This document shows positions 44,217-52,560 of a stretch of DNA of 64,000 bases, in pieces; position 1 is the stretch's first letter; every line of letters begins with the position of its first letter. A program made the position numbers and the translations under genes. Under the pieces are notes generated by a model. That model saw nothing but the letters and a program-made list of their open reading frames with translations. It was not told the DNA's origin and did not search any database. Origin of the DNA: Bacillus pinisoli (GTDB taxonomy: Bacteria; Bacillota; Bacilli; Bacillales; SA4); the NCBI RefSeq assembly GCF_023036475.1, contig NZ_JAJQKI010000006.1:62001-126000 (forward strand), read 5' to 3'.

Positions 44217-44951
44217 CTACCTTATTCTAGAGAGTGCCTCATACATGTCGGTCATTGTATGAATCCCTCGCTCCTTTATTTTTTCTAAATAGATATTCCA
44301 AAGTTTTGCCGTTAAAATAGAATCACCCAGGGCATGGTGGCGGTTAATTACGGGAATATTATGGTGCGTGCAAAGGTCTTCTAATCGGACTAGCGCAAGT
44401 TCTGGGTCTGCAATTTTGTATAAAAAAGATGTATCAAGGATCCGGTGCTTAAAAGGGGTTCTGAATAGCTTCCAGCTTGTATGGTGAAGGAACGTCTTCT
44501 CATGGTTCGCATGATGGGCGACTAATATAGCGTCCTGTGTGAATTCAAAAAATTGCATAAGAACAGTCGATAAATTCGGTGCAGCTAGCAAATCTTCCTT
44601 TACTATACCGGTTAACGCCGAAACTTCCTCTGAAAGATCCTCGTTGTGATAGACAAGAGAGTAGAAAGTTTCCTTTTCTTTTATCGTTCTGCCCTCCATT
44701 TTGACGGCACCAATGGAAAGTATGACATCACCTTTGTCAGGATGAAAGCCTGTTGTTTCTATGTCAAAGACGACATATTTTAGATGGAGCAACGGATCAT
44801 ACATGACCTGTTCTTTTCGAATCTCACGTTGCAGCTCCCTTAAGAAGGCCACGTTTTGAGCATTTTGCTGTCCTTGTAAGCCGCTTAACATTCCACTATT
44901 CAGTTTTCCGTTTAACCCCTTTAAGAGGTGCATGATTGGATTATAGGCCAC
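44217..44951 (-). CDS. DnaQ-like 3'-5' exonuclease (DEDDh)
   Basis: A 244-residue exonuclease. Exo I is VVFDIETTGF with catalytic Asp and Glu; later Exo motifs include LVAHHANHEK and the HHALGDS His-Asp pair near residue 210. It starts at GTG just 3 bases after the nucleotidyltransferase gene, so the two are co-translated. Such exonuclease genes often sit next to DUF294 nucleotidyltransferases in other bacteria; what the pair regulates is not known. Not the proofreading subunit itself. Confidence 0.88.
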   Translation of the reverse strand: MAYNPIMHLLKGLNGKLNSGMLSGLQGQQNAQNVAFLRELQREIRKEQVMYDPLLHLKYVVFDIETTGFHPDKGDVILSIGAVKMEGRTIKEKETFYSLVYHNEDLSEEVSALTGIVKEDLLAAPNLSTVLMQFFEFTQDAILVAHHANHEKTFLHHTSWKLFRTPFKHRILDTSFLYKIADPELALVRLEDLCTHHNIPVINRHHALGDSILTAKLWNIYLEKIKERGIHTMTDMYEALSRIR

Positions 44952-44954
44952 TTC

Positions 44955-45935
44955 TTAACACCCTTTTTCAATACATTTTTGTACAAAATGATGAAGCTTT
45001 TCGCCGTCTTTTAATATTTGTTTAATGATTTTCTTTTGATCAGGATTTAAGTTCTTTATATGAAGATAATGAGTATCTGCATATGTGTTATTGGTTTTGA
45101 ATGTAGACAGTCTAAAATCCAGCAATGCTCTAAAGCTTTCTTCAAAGGGACGTAACACCTCTTGATAGCGAGCAGACTGGCGCAATAGCAGAAACCTGGT
45201 GAGGGTAGAACTTTCCAAAATCCCCTCTTTTATAGCTAGTAATCGGATAGCATTTACATAAGGTAAGAAGGCAGAGTGTTTTAAATCAATGGAACCTGCA
45301 TAAGGTCCAGTTTGTTGGACGAAAACTTGACCAAATACACCTACCGATTTTTTTATATGCCTAATATTATCTAAAAACCTTATTAATAGATGGGGGTACG
45401 CAAGGTGGTGCCTAATAATGAGTTGCTTTAGTTGTTCAATATAATGACACTCACCCATTAAAGATCTAGCATCATAAAAGATTTGAAGATAACGAATAGA
45501 ATCGAGGCTCTCTTCAAGTGCCCACTGATGTAATTGTTCTTTCCATCCAACTAATGATTTACACCATAAGGGGTTAGAACTCATCACTTTTCCATCACAA
45601 AACGGGTAGCCAACCTCAAAGAGACCGTTTGATAATTCTTTACCAAGAGTCAGGAAATAGCGTGCAGCTTCATTTGTATCAGAATGGTAGACGATACCGT
45701 GGTCTTGGTCACTAATAAAACCTTGTTCGAATCGACCAGCACTTCCGAGTACAAACCAATTGAACTCACAAGGAGGGTCACCGATTTCCTTTCTAACCAT
45801 GTGAAAGGCTTTAAGAAAAGTGTCTTTAAGCACTTGATCGTGCAGGTTGTTTAATTGTTCAGAAGAAAGAGATTGAAGAAGAAACTCTTCCTTCCTAGCT
45901 TTAATATTGCTGTAAGCTGATGGGTTAGTAGTCAT
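44955..45935 (-). CDS. DUF294-type nucleotidyltransferase (GlnD-like)
   Basis: A 326-residue protein. The nucleotidyltransferase signature is FVLGSAGRFEQGFISDQDHGIVY, carrying the GSxGRxEQ loop and metal-binding DQD. The C-terminal half (DARSLMGECHYIEQLKQLI onward) is the DUF294 substrate-binding helical domain. The relation to the PII uridylyltransferase GlnD and the position downstream of amtB make a nitrogen-signalling link tempting, but no PII gene is present and no CBS domain is fused. Coupled to the exonuclease. Confidence 0.82.
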   Translation of the reverse strand: MTTNPSAYSNIKARKEEFLLQSLSSEQLNNLHDQVLKDTFLKAFHMVRKEIGDPPCEFNWFVLGSAGRFEQGFISDQDHGIVYHSDTNEAARYFLTLGKELSNGLFEVGYPFCDGKVMSSNPLWCKSLVGWKEQLHQWALEESLDSIRYLQIFYDARSLMGECHYIEQLKQLIIRHHLAYPHLLIRFLDNIRHIKKSVGVFGQVFVQQTGPYAGSIDLKHSAFLPYVNAIRLLAIKEGILESSTLTRFLLLRQSARYQEVLRPFEESFRALLDFRLSTFKTNNTYADTHYLHIKNLNPDQKKIIKQILKDGEKLHHFVQKCIEKGC

Positions 45936-46023
45936 AGGTCACTTCCTTACAGAAAAGCAATTGCTTGAGTAAGAATCTAAAAGTGGATTCTTACTATATT
46001 ATAAGGTGTAATCTTAATATTTA

Positions 46024-46208
46024 GGCTCTGTTAAAACTTGTTGTTGATTTTCGTTACAGGACACTCGCTTTCCGTGGGCGAGTCCGGGAGCCTCCTCGGC
46101 GAAAACCGTGCCTGTGGGGTCTCCCGCGACCCGCTCTCCCACAGGAGTCTCGCGTCCTTCCACTTCAATCAACTCTGCTAAAAATCAACATTGTACTTTA
46201 ACACAGCC
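46024..46208. mobile_element. MITE-like element with GGCTCTGTTAAA termini and 8-bp TSD
   Basis: 185 bases. Left end GGCTCTGTTAAA and right end TTTAACACAGCC are inverted with one mismatch, and a subterminal TGTTGATTTT is also inverted. It is flanked by perfect 8-bp duplications AATATTTA (46016-46023 and 46209-46216). The core is GC-rich and folded (GCCTCCTCGGCG, CTCCCACAGGAGTC) and encodes no protein. Confidence 0.9.
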
Positions 46209-46213
46209 AATAT

Positions 46214-46248
46214 TTAAAAAGAAACACAAAAGACGACCCTTTTGTGTT
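46214..46248 (-). terminator. Terminator of amtB
   Basis: AACACAAAAG (46223-46232) pairs with CTTTTGTGTT (46239-46248); on the minus strand TTTCTTTTT follows. Confidence 0.88.
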
Positions 46249-46257
46249 CCTAACATC

Positions 46258-47526
46258 TTATGAACTTAATTTTTCATTCTTAGCATCTAGAAATACTTCC
46301 GGATAACCATAGCTACCGTGTTCACTTACGTCTAATCCCATAATCTCTTCTTCTTCTGATACACGAATTCCTTTTAATACAGCTTTACAAATTAAGAGAA
46401 GAACGAAAGAAACAATAAATGCGTATGCCCCTGAAGTCACGACACCCATTACCTGTACACCTAGCTGAGTGAATCCTCCGCCATAGAATAAACCAGGTAA
46501 TCCAACTGACGCTAGCTCTGGAGTGGCAAAGAAACCTGTAGAGATTGTACCCCAAATTCCTGCAGCACCGTGAACAGATAAAGCATAGATAGGATCATCA
46601 ATCTTCTTCTTTTCAAAAAATCTTGCACTATAGAATACTAGTACTCCAGCGATGAATCCGATTAATACGGCTGCCCATGTATCAACGAAAGCACATGAAG
46701 CTGTAATGGCGACTAATCCAGCTAAAGCTCCGTTAAGGATGGTAGGGACATCTGATTTCCCTAATACTAACCATGAGATTAATAAAGCGGCAACGGCTCC
46801 TGCACCTGCGGCTAAGTTTGTGTTAAGTGCAACAAACCCGAAGAATGCTCCGTCGACAGATACTGTACTACCGGCATTAAAACCGAACCAGCCAATCCAT
46901 AAGATGAGTACACCTAATGCCGTATAAACTTGGTTGTGACCGAAAATATTATTCGCTGAACCGTCTTTGTTGTATTTTCCGATACGAGGTTTTAAAAGAA
47001 TGGTTGCTGCTAGGGCAGCCATCGCTCCTGTTAAATGGACAACTGTTGAACCTGCAAAGTCTTGCTTACCATGACCAGCCAGCCAACCGCCACCCCAGAT
47101 CCAATGTGCGACGACTGGATATACTAGGCTTGAGAAGAGGATTGTAAATAGAAGATAAACGGATAATTTAGCACGTTCTGCAAACCCACCAAGAGCAATC
47201 GTAATGGCTATGCCAGCAAATGCTAACTGGAATAAGAAGAAGACTGCCCCAGATAAAGTTGCACCTTCAGCATCATACCCGGAGTAAAAGAAATCTGACA
47301 TACCGACCAAGAAGTTTGCATTGCCTCCAAAGATAAAACCGTAACCAACAGCCCAGAATACTAATGATGCTAATCCGAATGTGAAAATGGTCTTACCGGC
47401 GATATGCCCGGCATTCTTCATGCGAGTAGAACCTGCCTCTAATAAAATAAATCCACCAATCATGAAAATAACTAAGATTGCACTAAGCATGACCCAAACA
47501 CTATTGAGTAAAAAAGTAGTATCCAA
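46258..47526 (-). CDS. amtB: Ammonium transporter
   Basis: A 422-residue Amt channel with 11 predicted transmembrane helices. Family motifs are present: AGSTRMKNAGHIAGKTIFTFGLAS, VVHLTGAMAALAATILLKPRIG, and VHGAAGIWGTISTGFF with the pore His. It starts at TTG after AAGGGGGA. It corresponds to B. subtilis NrgA, but no nrgB (PII) gene follows. Two perfect TnrA/GlnR boxes and a sigma-A promoter lie upstream, so nitrogen control is expected. Confidence 0.94.
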   Translation of the reverse strand: MDTTFLLNSVWVMLSAILVIFMIGGFILLEAGSTRMKNAGHIAGKTIFTFGLASLVFWAVGYGFIFGGNANFLVGMSDFFYSGYDAEGATLSGAVFFLFQLAFAGIAITIALGGFAERAKLSVYLLFTILFSSLVYPVVAHWIWGGGWLAGHGKQDFAGSTVVHLTGAMAALAATILLKPRIGKYNKDGSANNIFGHNQVYTALGVLILWIGWFGFNAGSTVSVDGAFFGFVALNTNLAAGAGAVAALLISWLVLGKSDVPTILNGALAGLVAITASCAFVDTWAAVLIGFIAGVLVFYSARFFEKKKIDDPIYALSVHGAAGIWGTISTGFFATPELASVGLPGLFYGGGFTQLGVQVMGVVTSGAYAFIVSFVLLLICKAVLKGIRVSEEEEIMGLDVSEHGSYGYPEVFLDAKNEKLSS

Positions 47527-47576
47527 ATCTGTTTCCCCCTTAAAAGATTTTTATAGTTATTTCTTATTACACTATA

Positions 47577-47593
47577 TGTTAGGAAACCTAACA
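47577..47593. promoter_or_regulatory. TnrA/GlnR box 2
   Basis: TGTTAGGAAACCTAACA fits TGTNA-N7-TNACA exactly and is a full palindrome. It is centred about 20 bases downstream of the predicted amtB start point. Confidence 0.87.
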
Positions 47594-47611
47594 TAATTAC
47601 CTGATATCTAT

Positions 47612-47640
47612 AATTTATGTGAAAAAAATGTAAAAGTCAA
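47612..47640 (-). promoter_or_regulatory. amtB promoter
   Basis: On the minus strand TTGACT (47635-47640), 17 bases, TAAATT (47612-47617). Confidence 0.65.
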
Positions 47641-47667
47641 CGAAAAATCAGAAAATTTTATCTTTTA

Positions 47668-47684
47668 TGTAAGGAAAACTAACA
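47668..47684. promoter_or_regulatory. TnrA/GlnR box 1
   Basis: TGTAAGGAAAACTAACA fits TGTNA-N7-TNACA exactly. It is centred about 71 bases upstream of the predicted amtB start point and 91 bases from box 2. Confidence 0.85.
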
Positions 47685-47717
47685 TGAAAAGGCTTTCTTA
47701 TAAATGTATTTGCAAAA

Positions 47718-48109
47718 GGCTCTTTTCTGAAACTTTGTTGCTCTTCGAACTAATTTTCAAATAAGTTTCCTTCTAATACCTTAAAATTGAAGTAATAATT
47801 GTTAGAAAAGAGCAACTGTCTCTATTTAAAGCACTGACCACTGTACTACCGAGTGAAAATCCGGATTTAGGGATTTTTACGGAAGCAACAATCTATACGA
47901 AAGGCTCTTTTCTAAAACTTTGTTGCTTTTGAATCAACTATTTCTAGTAACATATCCTTTTTAACGCGTTTATACCGAGTGCTAATTGTTAGAAAAGAGC
48001 AACTCTCTTTATTTAAAGCACAGGACTCTGTACTACCGAGTAAAAATCCGGCATTTGGGATTTTTACGAAAGCAACAATCTATACGAAAACAGCCATACG
48101 AAAAGAGCC
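47718..48109 (+). mobile_element. Head-to-tail MITE dimer (copies B and C) with perfect 8-bp TSD
   Basis: Copy B spans 47718-47902 and copy C 47903-48109. Each starts GGCTCTTTTCT and carries AGAAAAGAGCAACT, then the internal hairpin. The outer ends GGCTCTTTTC and GAAAAGAGCC are perfect inverted repeats. TTGCAAAA flanks the whole dimer at 47710-47717 and 48110-48117, so the pair behaves as one inserted unit. Copy B lacks its last six bases at the junction. Confidence 0.92.
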
Positions 48110-48176
48110 TTGCAAAAACAGAATAAAACGGTCGATAATAATGTGAGTGGAAGAGTATTGAATGGGAGATGGACAA

Positions 48177-48407
48177 ATGTTTTTAACCGTAAAAGAAGCA
48201 GCAGAGTATTTATCTATATCTGAAAAAGATATGGTGAAATTAATTCAACAACAAAAAATTAAGGCCATCCATGACGGGGAACAGTACGTAATTAATAAGA
48301 ATCAATTTGATACACATCTAAAGCAGGTGGAGAAATATAAAAAGTTGGTAGAAGAGGTTATGAGTGAACCAATTCCAGAGGATCTTGATATAAAGGATGA
48401 GGATTAA
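48177..48407 (+). CDS. Small excisionase-like HTH protein
   Basis: A 76-residue DNA-binding protein with the MerR/excisionase winged-helix pattern FLTVKEAAEYLSISEKDMVKLI followed by KIKAIHDGEQYVINKNQF, then a charged helical tail. I chose ATG 48177 after GGGAGATGG; an ATG five codons upstream is possible. No integrase or other phage gene is near, so a prophage role is unlikely. It has its own unit next to the MITE dimer. Confidence 0.78.
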   Translation: MFLTVKEAAEYLSISEKDMVKLIQQQKIKAIHDGEQYVINKNQFDTHLKQVEKYKKLVEEVMSEPIPEDLDIKDED

Positions 48408-48890
48408 GGTAGGTTGTTGTAAGTTTAAGCACCGTAAGAGAGTGACTTATGAACGAAAAACCTATGTTATCATCCAAAATGTCACTTTTATCGATCAAAT
48501 GAAATGAGTTATTGAACAGTTTATATATTTTATCAACCAAACCTTTGGATATATCAACTAATGTCCTATCGTTTACGTCATTCAAATGGAAGCTTGGCTT
48601 AAAGCCCGGCTTCTTATTTTTGCTTGTGAAGGAAATCTAAGCGAAAGACATCCTTATAAAGTCGAACTTATAGTCGAAACCATGTAGGGAACCTACTCAT
48701 ATCAAAAGGTGCTTGTCTCCAAATGTGCATATTATTTCCTTCGCATTTTTGTCACATTCTGTTACCAATTCTGTCACAGCCTTTCAAAAGGCGCTGTGTT
48801 ACAATTCTTTTACAAGGGAGCTATCTCCCCTTAAATACTAAGTTGGTTATATGAACCACATTGTCACACGGTTATATAAAAGTGACGATT
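48408..48890. other. Long spacer before the qox operon
   Basis: About 480 bases with no supported gene. It holds a terminator-like hairpin (48589-48621) and a second hairpin (CACAGCCTTT and AAAGGCGCTGTG around 48775-48800). A 75-codon minus-strand frame at 48358-48585 lacks a ribosome site. Confidence 0.6.
48586..48621 (+). terminator. Terminator after the HTH gene
   Basis: GAAGC..GGCTT pairs with AAGCC..GCTTC, followed by TTATTTTT. It is about 180 bases after the stop. Confidence 0.65.
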
Positions 48891-48949
48891 TTGTGAAAAG
48901 TTTAACAAGCTTTATATTAATTGTGACATACTTGTGAATTATTTCACAA
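48891..48949 (+). promoter_or_regulatory. qox promoter with a perfect Rex operator
   Basis: TTGTGA (48891-48896), 18 bases, TATTAA (48915-48920) is the best promoter. TTGTGAATTATTTCACAA at 48932-48949 is a perfect 18-bp match to the Rex palindrome and falls just after the start point, a repressing position. Confidence 0.72.
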
Positions 48950-49000
48950 AGCTTGTCTGCAAGTGTAAATAAATTTTCCCTTCTATAAGGAGATGAGATT

Positions 49001-49999
49001 GTGAAACGAAAAGGACTCTTTTCAATTTTATTAACATTTACAGCTGTATTTTTGCTAAGTGGATGTGAAACAAACTTAGTTGTACTTGATCCACAAGGTC
49101 CTGTAGCAAAAAGCATCGCTGATTTAATTAACTGGTCATTATGGTGGATGCTACTTGTGGTAGTTGTTGTATTTGGTTTATTTGGATACATCGTTTGGAA
49201 GTACAGAGAACGACCTGAAAATATGGATTATGAACCACCAGAAGAGCATGGTAGTACAGTTCTTGAGATTATCTGGACGGCGATTCCAATTTTAATCGTT
49301 ATTGCATTAACAATTCCTACGGTTAAAACGTTATATGCACTTGAAGAAGTACCTCAAGGGTACGAAGAGCAAGAACCACTTGTTATTCATGTTACAGCAG
49401 CAGATTGGAAATGGATTTTTAGTTATCCAGAGCAAGGAATTGAAACAGTTAACTATGTAAATATTCCTGAGGATCGTGCTATTGATTTCCGTCTTACTTC
49501 TGCAGGAACCATGCAGTCATTTTGGGTGCCAGCCCTTGGTGGACAAAAATACACGATGAATAAAATGGAAACTCAAATGTATTTAGTCGCTGATAACCCA
49601 GGTTCATATTTTGGAAGAAACACGAACTTTAATGGTCGTGGTTATACAGAAATGGAATTCGAAGTACTTGCTCAAACGCAAGAAGAGTTTGAAGAGTGGG
49701 TAAAAGAAGTTCATGATACAGCACCAACATTAACTGAAGAAAAATATGAAGAGTTACTTGAACCTACACATTTAGGCAGATTAACCTTCGCTAATACCCA
49801 TCTAGAATGGGTAAACCACGCAGACGCTAACTCAAAGTCTTACACGAACCCAGAAATGTATAAGTACCATGGGTACCAAGGTAAGACATTTGAAGAAGAA
49901 GATAATTACAAGAATGACTCTGAAAGTGATGAGCATAACGATCACCACGGAGATCACAAAGAAGAGGACGAACATGGAGGTGACCACAGTGGGCATTAA
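49001..49999 (+). CDS. qoxA: Cytochrome aa3 quinol oxidase subunit II
   Basis: A 332-residue lipoprotein (signal with LLSGC, Cys22), two transmembrane helices, and an extracytoplasmic cupredoxin domain. The CuA ligand cysteines are absent and FWVPALGGQKYTMNKMET is typical of quinol oxidases, so this is QoxA rather than CtaC. The start is GTG after AAGGAGATGAG. The last 30 residues are a His/Asp/Glu-rich tail. It leads qoxABCD and overlaps qoxB by 11 bases. Confidence 0.94.
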   Translation: MKRKGLFSILLTFTAVFLLSGCETNLVVLDPQGPVAKSIADLINWSLWWMLLVVVVVFGLFGYIVWKYRERPENMDYEPPEEHGSTVLEIIWTAIPILIVIALTIPTVKTLYALEEVPQGYEEQEPLVIHVTAADWKWIFSYPEQGIETVNYVNIPEDRAIDFRLTSAGTMQSFWVPALGGQKYTMNKMETQMYLVADNPGSYFGRNTNFNGRGYTEMEFEVLAQTQEEFEEWVKEVHDTAPTLTEEKYEELLEPTHLGRLTFANTHLEWVNHADANSKSYTNPEMYKYHGYQGKTFEEEDNYKNDSESDEHNDHHGDHKEEDEHGGDHSGH

Positions 50000-51965
50000 A
50001 TGGGATGAAATGCTAATAACAGGTGATCCGCTAATTTTAGGTGCTCAAATTTCCATAGCATTAACAATGATTGGGATGGTTGTTGGTATCACCTATCTAA
50101 AGAAGTGGAAATGGTTATGGAGAGAATGGCTAACAACTGTTGATCATAAACGTATTGGTATTATGTATATTATCGCTGCCGTTCTGATGTTTTTCCGTGG
50201 TGGAATTGACGGTTTACTGATGAAAGCACAAACAGCAAGACCAGAGATGGAGTTTCTATCATCTCAGCACTATAATGAAATCTTTACAACTCATGGTGTA
50301 ATCATGATCTTATTCATGGCGATGCCATTCTTAATAGGTTTAATGAACGTCGTAGTTCCCCTTCAAATCGGGGCACGAGATGTGGCATTCCCTCAATTAA
50401 ATGCACTAAGCTTCTGGTTATTTATGAGTGGTGCCATGTTATTTAACATCTCGTTTGTTATCGGTGGTTCACCTGATGCTGGTTGGACATCTTACTTCCC
50501 ATTAGCAGGTAAGGAATTTAGTCCAAGTATCGCTAATAACTATTATGCGGTTGCCCTTCAGATTGCCGGTATCGGTACATTGATGACAGGGATTAACTTT
50601 ATCGTAACAATCTTAAAAATGCGTACAAAAGGCATGACTTTAATGAAAATGCCAATGTTCACATGGACAACATTTGTAACATCATTTATTATCGTCGGAG
50701 CATTCCCTATCTTTACAGTTGCTCTTGCATTGATGACGTTTGACAGACTTTATGGAACGCATTTCTTCACAGTATCTGGTGGAGGAAGTGACATGCTTTG
50801 GGCAAACTTGTTCTGGTTATGGGGACATCCTGAAGTATATATCGTAGCTTTACCTGCATTCGGTATTTTCTCTGAGGTAATCGCTACATTTGCTCGTAAG
50901 TCTTTATATGGATATAAGTCAATGGTATATGCGATCGCTGGTATCGCAATCTTAAGTTTCCTAGTTTGGGTTCACCATTTCTATACAATGGGTTCAGGAG
51001 CACTAGTAAACTCATTCTTCTCGATTACAACGATGCTTATTGCCGTTCCAACTGGGGTTAAGATTTTCAACTGGTTGTTTACGATGAGAAAAGGTCGTAT
51101 TAAATTTAGTACAGCGATGCTTTGGTCGCTTGCATTCGTACCATGTTTCACGATTGGTGGAGTAACAGGGGTTATGCTTGCAATGGGTGCAGCAGACTAT
51201 CAATACCATAATACATTGTTCCTAGTTGCTCACTTCCACTATGTATTAATTCCAGGAGTCGTGTTTGCGGTATTTGCTGGACTTTACTACTGGTGGCCAA
51301 AGATGTTCGGTCATATGTTAAACGAAAAGCTTGGTAAATGGCATTTCTGGTTATTCGTAATTGGATTTAATGTAACGTTTATGCCAATGTTCTTCTTAGG
51401 ATTAAATGGAGCTGTACGTCGTGCTCATACGTATTCAGTTGAATCAGGGTTCTCAGATTTATTCCTTCTATCAGCGATTGGTTCTCTAGTATTAGCTGCT
51501 GGATTTGCAGTATTCTGTTACAACATCTACTGGAGCGTTCGCTTTGCAGACCGTAATATCTCTAGCGATCCTTGGGACGCAAGAACACTTGAATGGGCTA
51601 CTGCTTCACCGGTTCAATATTATAACTTTGCTAAGCTTCCAGAAGTGAAATCAATTGATGCTTTCTGGTATATGAAAAAGAATAACGAAGGTTTAACTTT
51701 AAAAGAAAATGAATTAGAAGAAATTCACATGCCAAGTAACGCAGGATTACCGATTATCATGTCTGGCGTGTTCACAGTTGCAGGATTCTTCCTTGTCTTT
51801 GAAGCACATATTGCAGCATTAGTGTTCGGTATCGGAATTATTGCTTGTCTAATTGCTCGCTCCTTTGATTATAACGATGGATATCACATCCACGTTGAAG
51901 AAATTAGTGAACATGAGCGTACTTGGAGAAATGTAGAGGGTGAGGTGCATAATCATGTCAGCTAG
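49989..51965 (+). CDS. qoxB: Cytochrome aa3 quinol oxidase subunit I
   Basis: A 658-residue haem-copper oxidase core. The ligands are visible: His in FTTHGVIMIL (low-spin haem), GHPEVYIVALPAFG (CuB His and cross-linked Tyr), VHHFYTMG (two CuB His) and HFHYVLI (haem ligands). I chose GTG 49989 because GGAGGTGA lies 5 bases upstream and the product then starts like QoxB (GIKWDEMLITGDPLILGAQ); an ATG at 49974 is possible. It reduces O2 with menaquinol and pumps protons. Confidence 0.94.
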   Translation: MGIKWDEMLITGDPLILGAQISIALTMIGMVVGITYLKKWKWLWREWLTTVDHKRIGIMYIIAAVLMFFRGGIDGLLMKAQTARPEMEFLSSQHYNEIFTTHGVIMILFMAMPFLIGLMNVVVPLQIGARDVAFPQLNALSFWLFMSGAMLFNISFVIGGSPDAGWTSYFPLAGKEFSPSIANNYYAVALQIAGIGTLMTGINFIVTILKMRTKGMTLMKMPMFTWTTFVTSFIIVGAFPIFTVALALMTFDRLYGTHFFTVSGGGSDMLWANLFWLWGHPEVYIVALPAFGIFSEVIATFARKSLYGYKSMVYAIAGIAILSFLVWVHHFYTMGSGALVNSFFSITTMLIAVPTGVKIFNWLFTMRKGRIKFSTAMLWSLAFVPCFTIGGVTGVMLAMGAADYQYHNTLFLVAHFHYVLIPGVVFAVFAGLYYWWPKMFGHMLNEKLGKWHFWLFVIGFNVTFMPMFFLGLNGAVRRAHTYSVESGFSDLFLLSAIGSLVLAAGFAVFCYNIYWSVRFADRNISSDPWDARTLEWATASPVQYYNFAKLPEVKSIDAFWYMKKNNEGLTLKENELEEIHMPSNAGLPIIMSGVFTVAGFFLVFEAHIAALVFGIGIIACLIARSFDYNDGYHIHVEEISEHERTWRNVEGEVHNHVS

Positions 51966-52560
51966 TTTAAATACGTCACTTCCTTTAGAATATCAATCTG
52001 AACAAAGTCGTATGAATATCCTTGGTTTCTGGATTTTCCTTGGAGCTGAGATTATCTTATTTGCTACCTTATTCGCAGTATATGGAGTTTTAAATCAGAA
52101 TTATGCAGGTGGACCAACTCACCAGGATATCATTATGGTAAAAGAAGTAATGATTCAAACGCTCTTACTTTTAATTAGTAGCTTTACCTGTGGTGTTGCG
52201 ATCTGGCAAATGCGTCGTAACAATCTAAAAGGATTAATTACGTGGTTAGTTATCACCTTATTACTAGGTCTTGGATTCCTAGTGATGGAGATTAATGAGT
52301 TCATGCATTATGTTCATGTAGGAGCTACAATGCAGACAAGTGCTTTCCTTTCAAGCTTCTTCGTTCTACTTGGAACTCATGGACTTCACGTTGCAATGGG
52401 GATTGGCTGGGCAGTATTGATTATCATGCAATTACTAAAAAGAGGGTTAACACCTGTAACTGCTCGTAAGGTATTTATTATTGGTCTATACTGGCACTTC
52501 CTTGATGTTGTATGGATTTTCATCTTCACATTCGTTTATCTAAAAGGGATGGTGTTATAG
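51955..52560 (+). CDS. qoxC: Cytochrome aa3 quinol oxidase subunit III
   Basis: A 201-residue membrane protein with five helices and the subunit III motif HGLHVAMGIGWAVLI plus WHFLDVVWIFIFT at the end. ATG 51955 follows GGTGAGGTGC; it overlaps the qoxB stop by 11 bases. It stabilises the oxidase core. The next gene starts directly after its stop. Confidence 0.93.
   Translation: MSASLNTSLPLEYQSEQSRMNILGFWIFLGAEIILFATLFAVYGVLNQNYAGGPTHQDIIMVKEVMIQTLLLLISSFTCGVAIWQMRRNNLKGLITWLVITLLLGLGFLVMEINEFMHYVHVGATMQTSAFLSSFFVLLGTHGLHVAMGIGWAVLIIMQLLKRGLTPVTARKVFIIGLYWHFLDVVWIFIFTFVYLKGMVL

Noticed and set aside
48177-48407. Excisionase as evidence of a prophage
   Set aside because: No integrase, phage genes or attachment repeats nearby; the adjacent duplications belong to the MITE dimer.
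48358-48585. 75-codon minus-strand frame overlapping the HTH gene end
   Set aside because: No ribosome site before its ATG, it overlaps a better-supported gene and has no recognisable domain.
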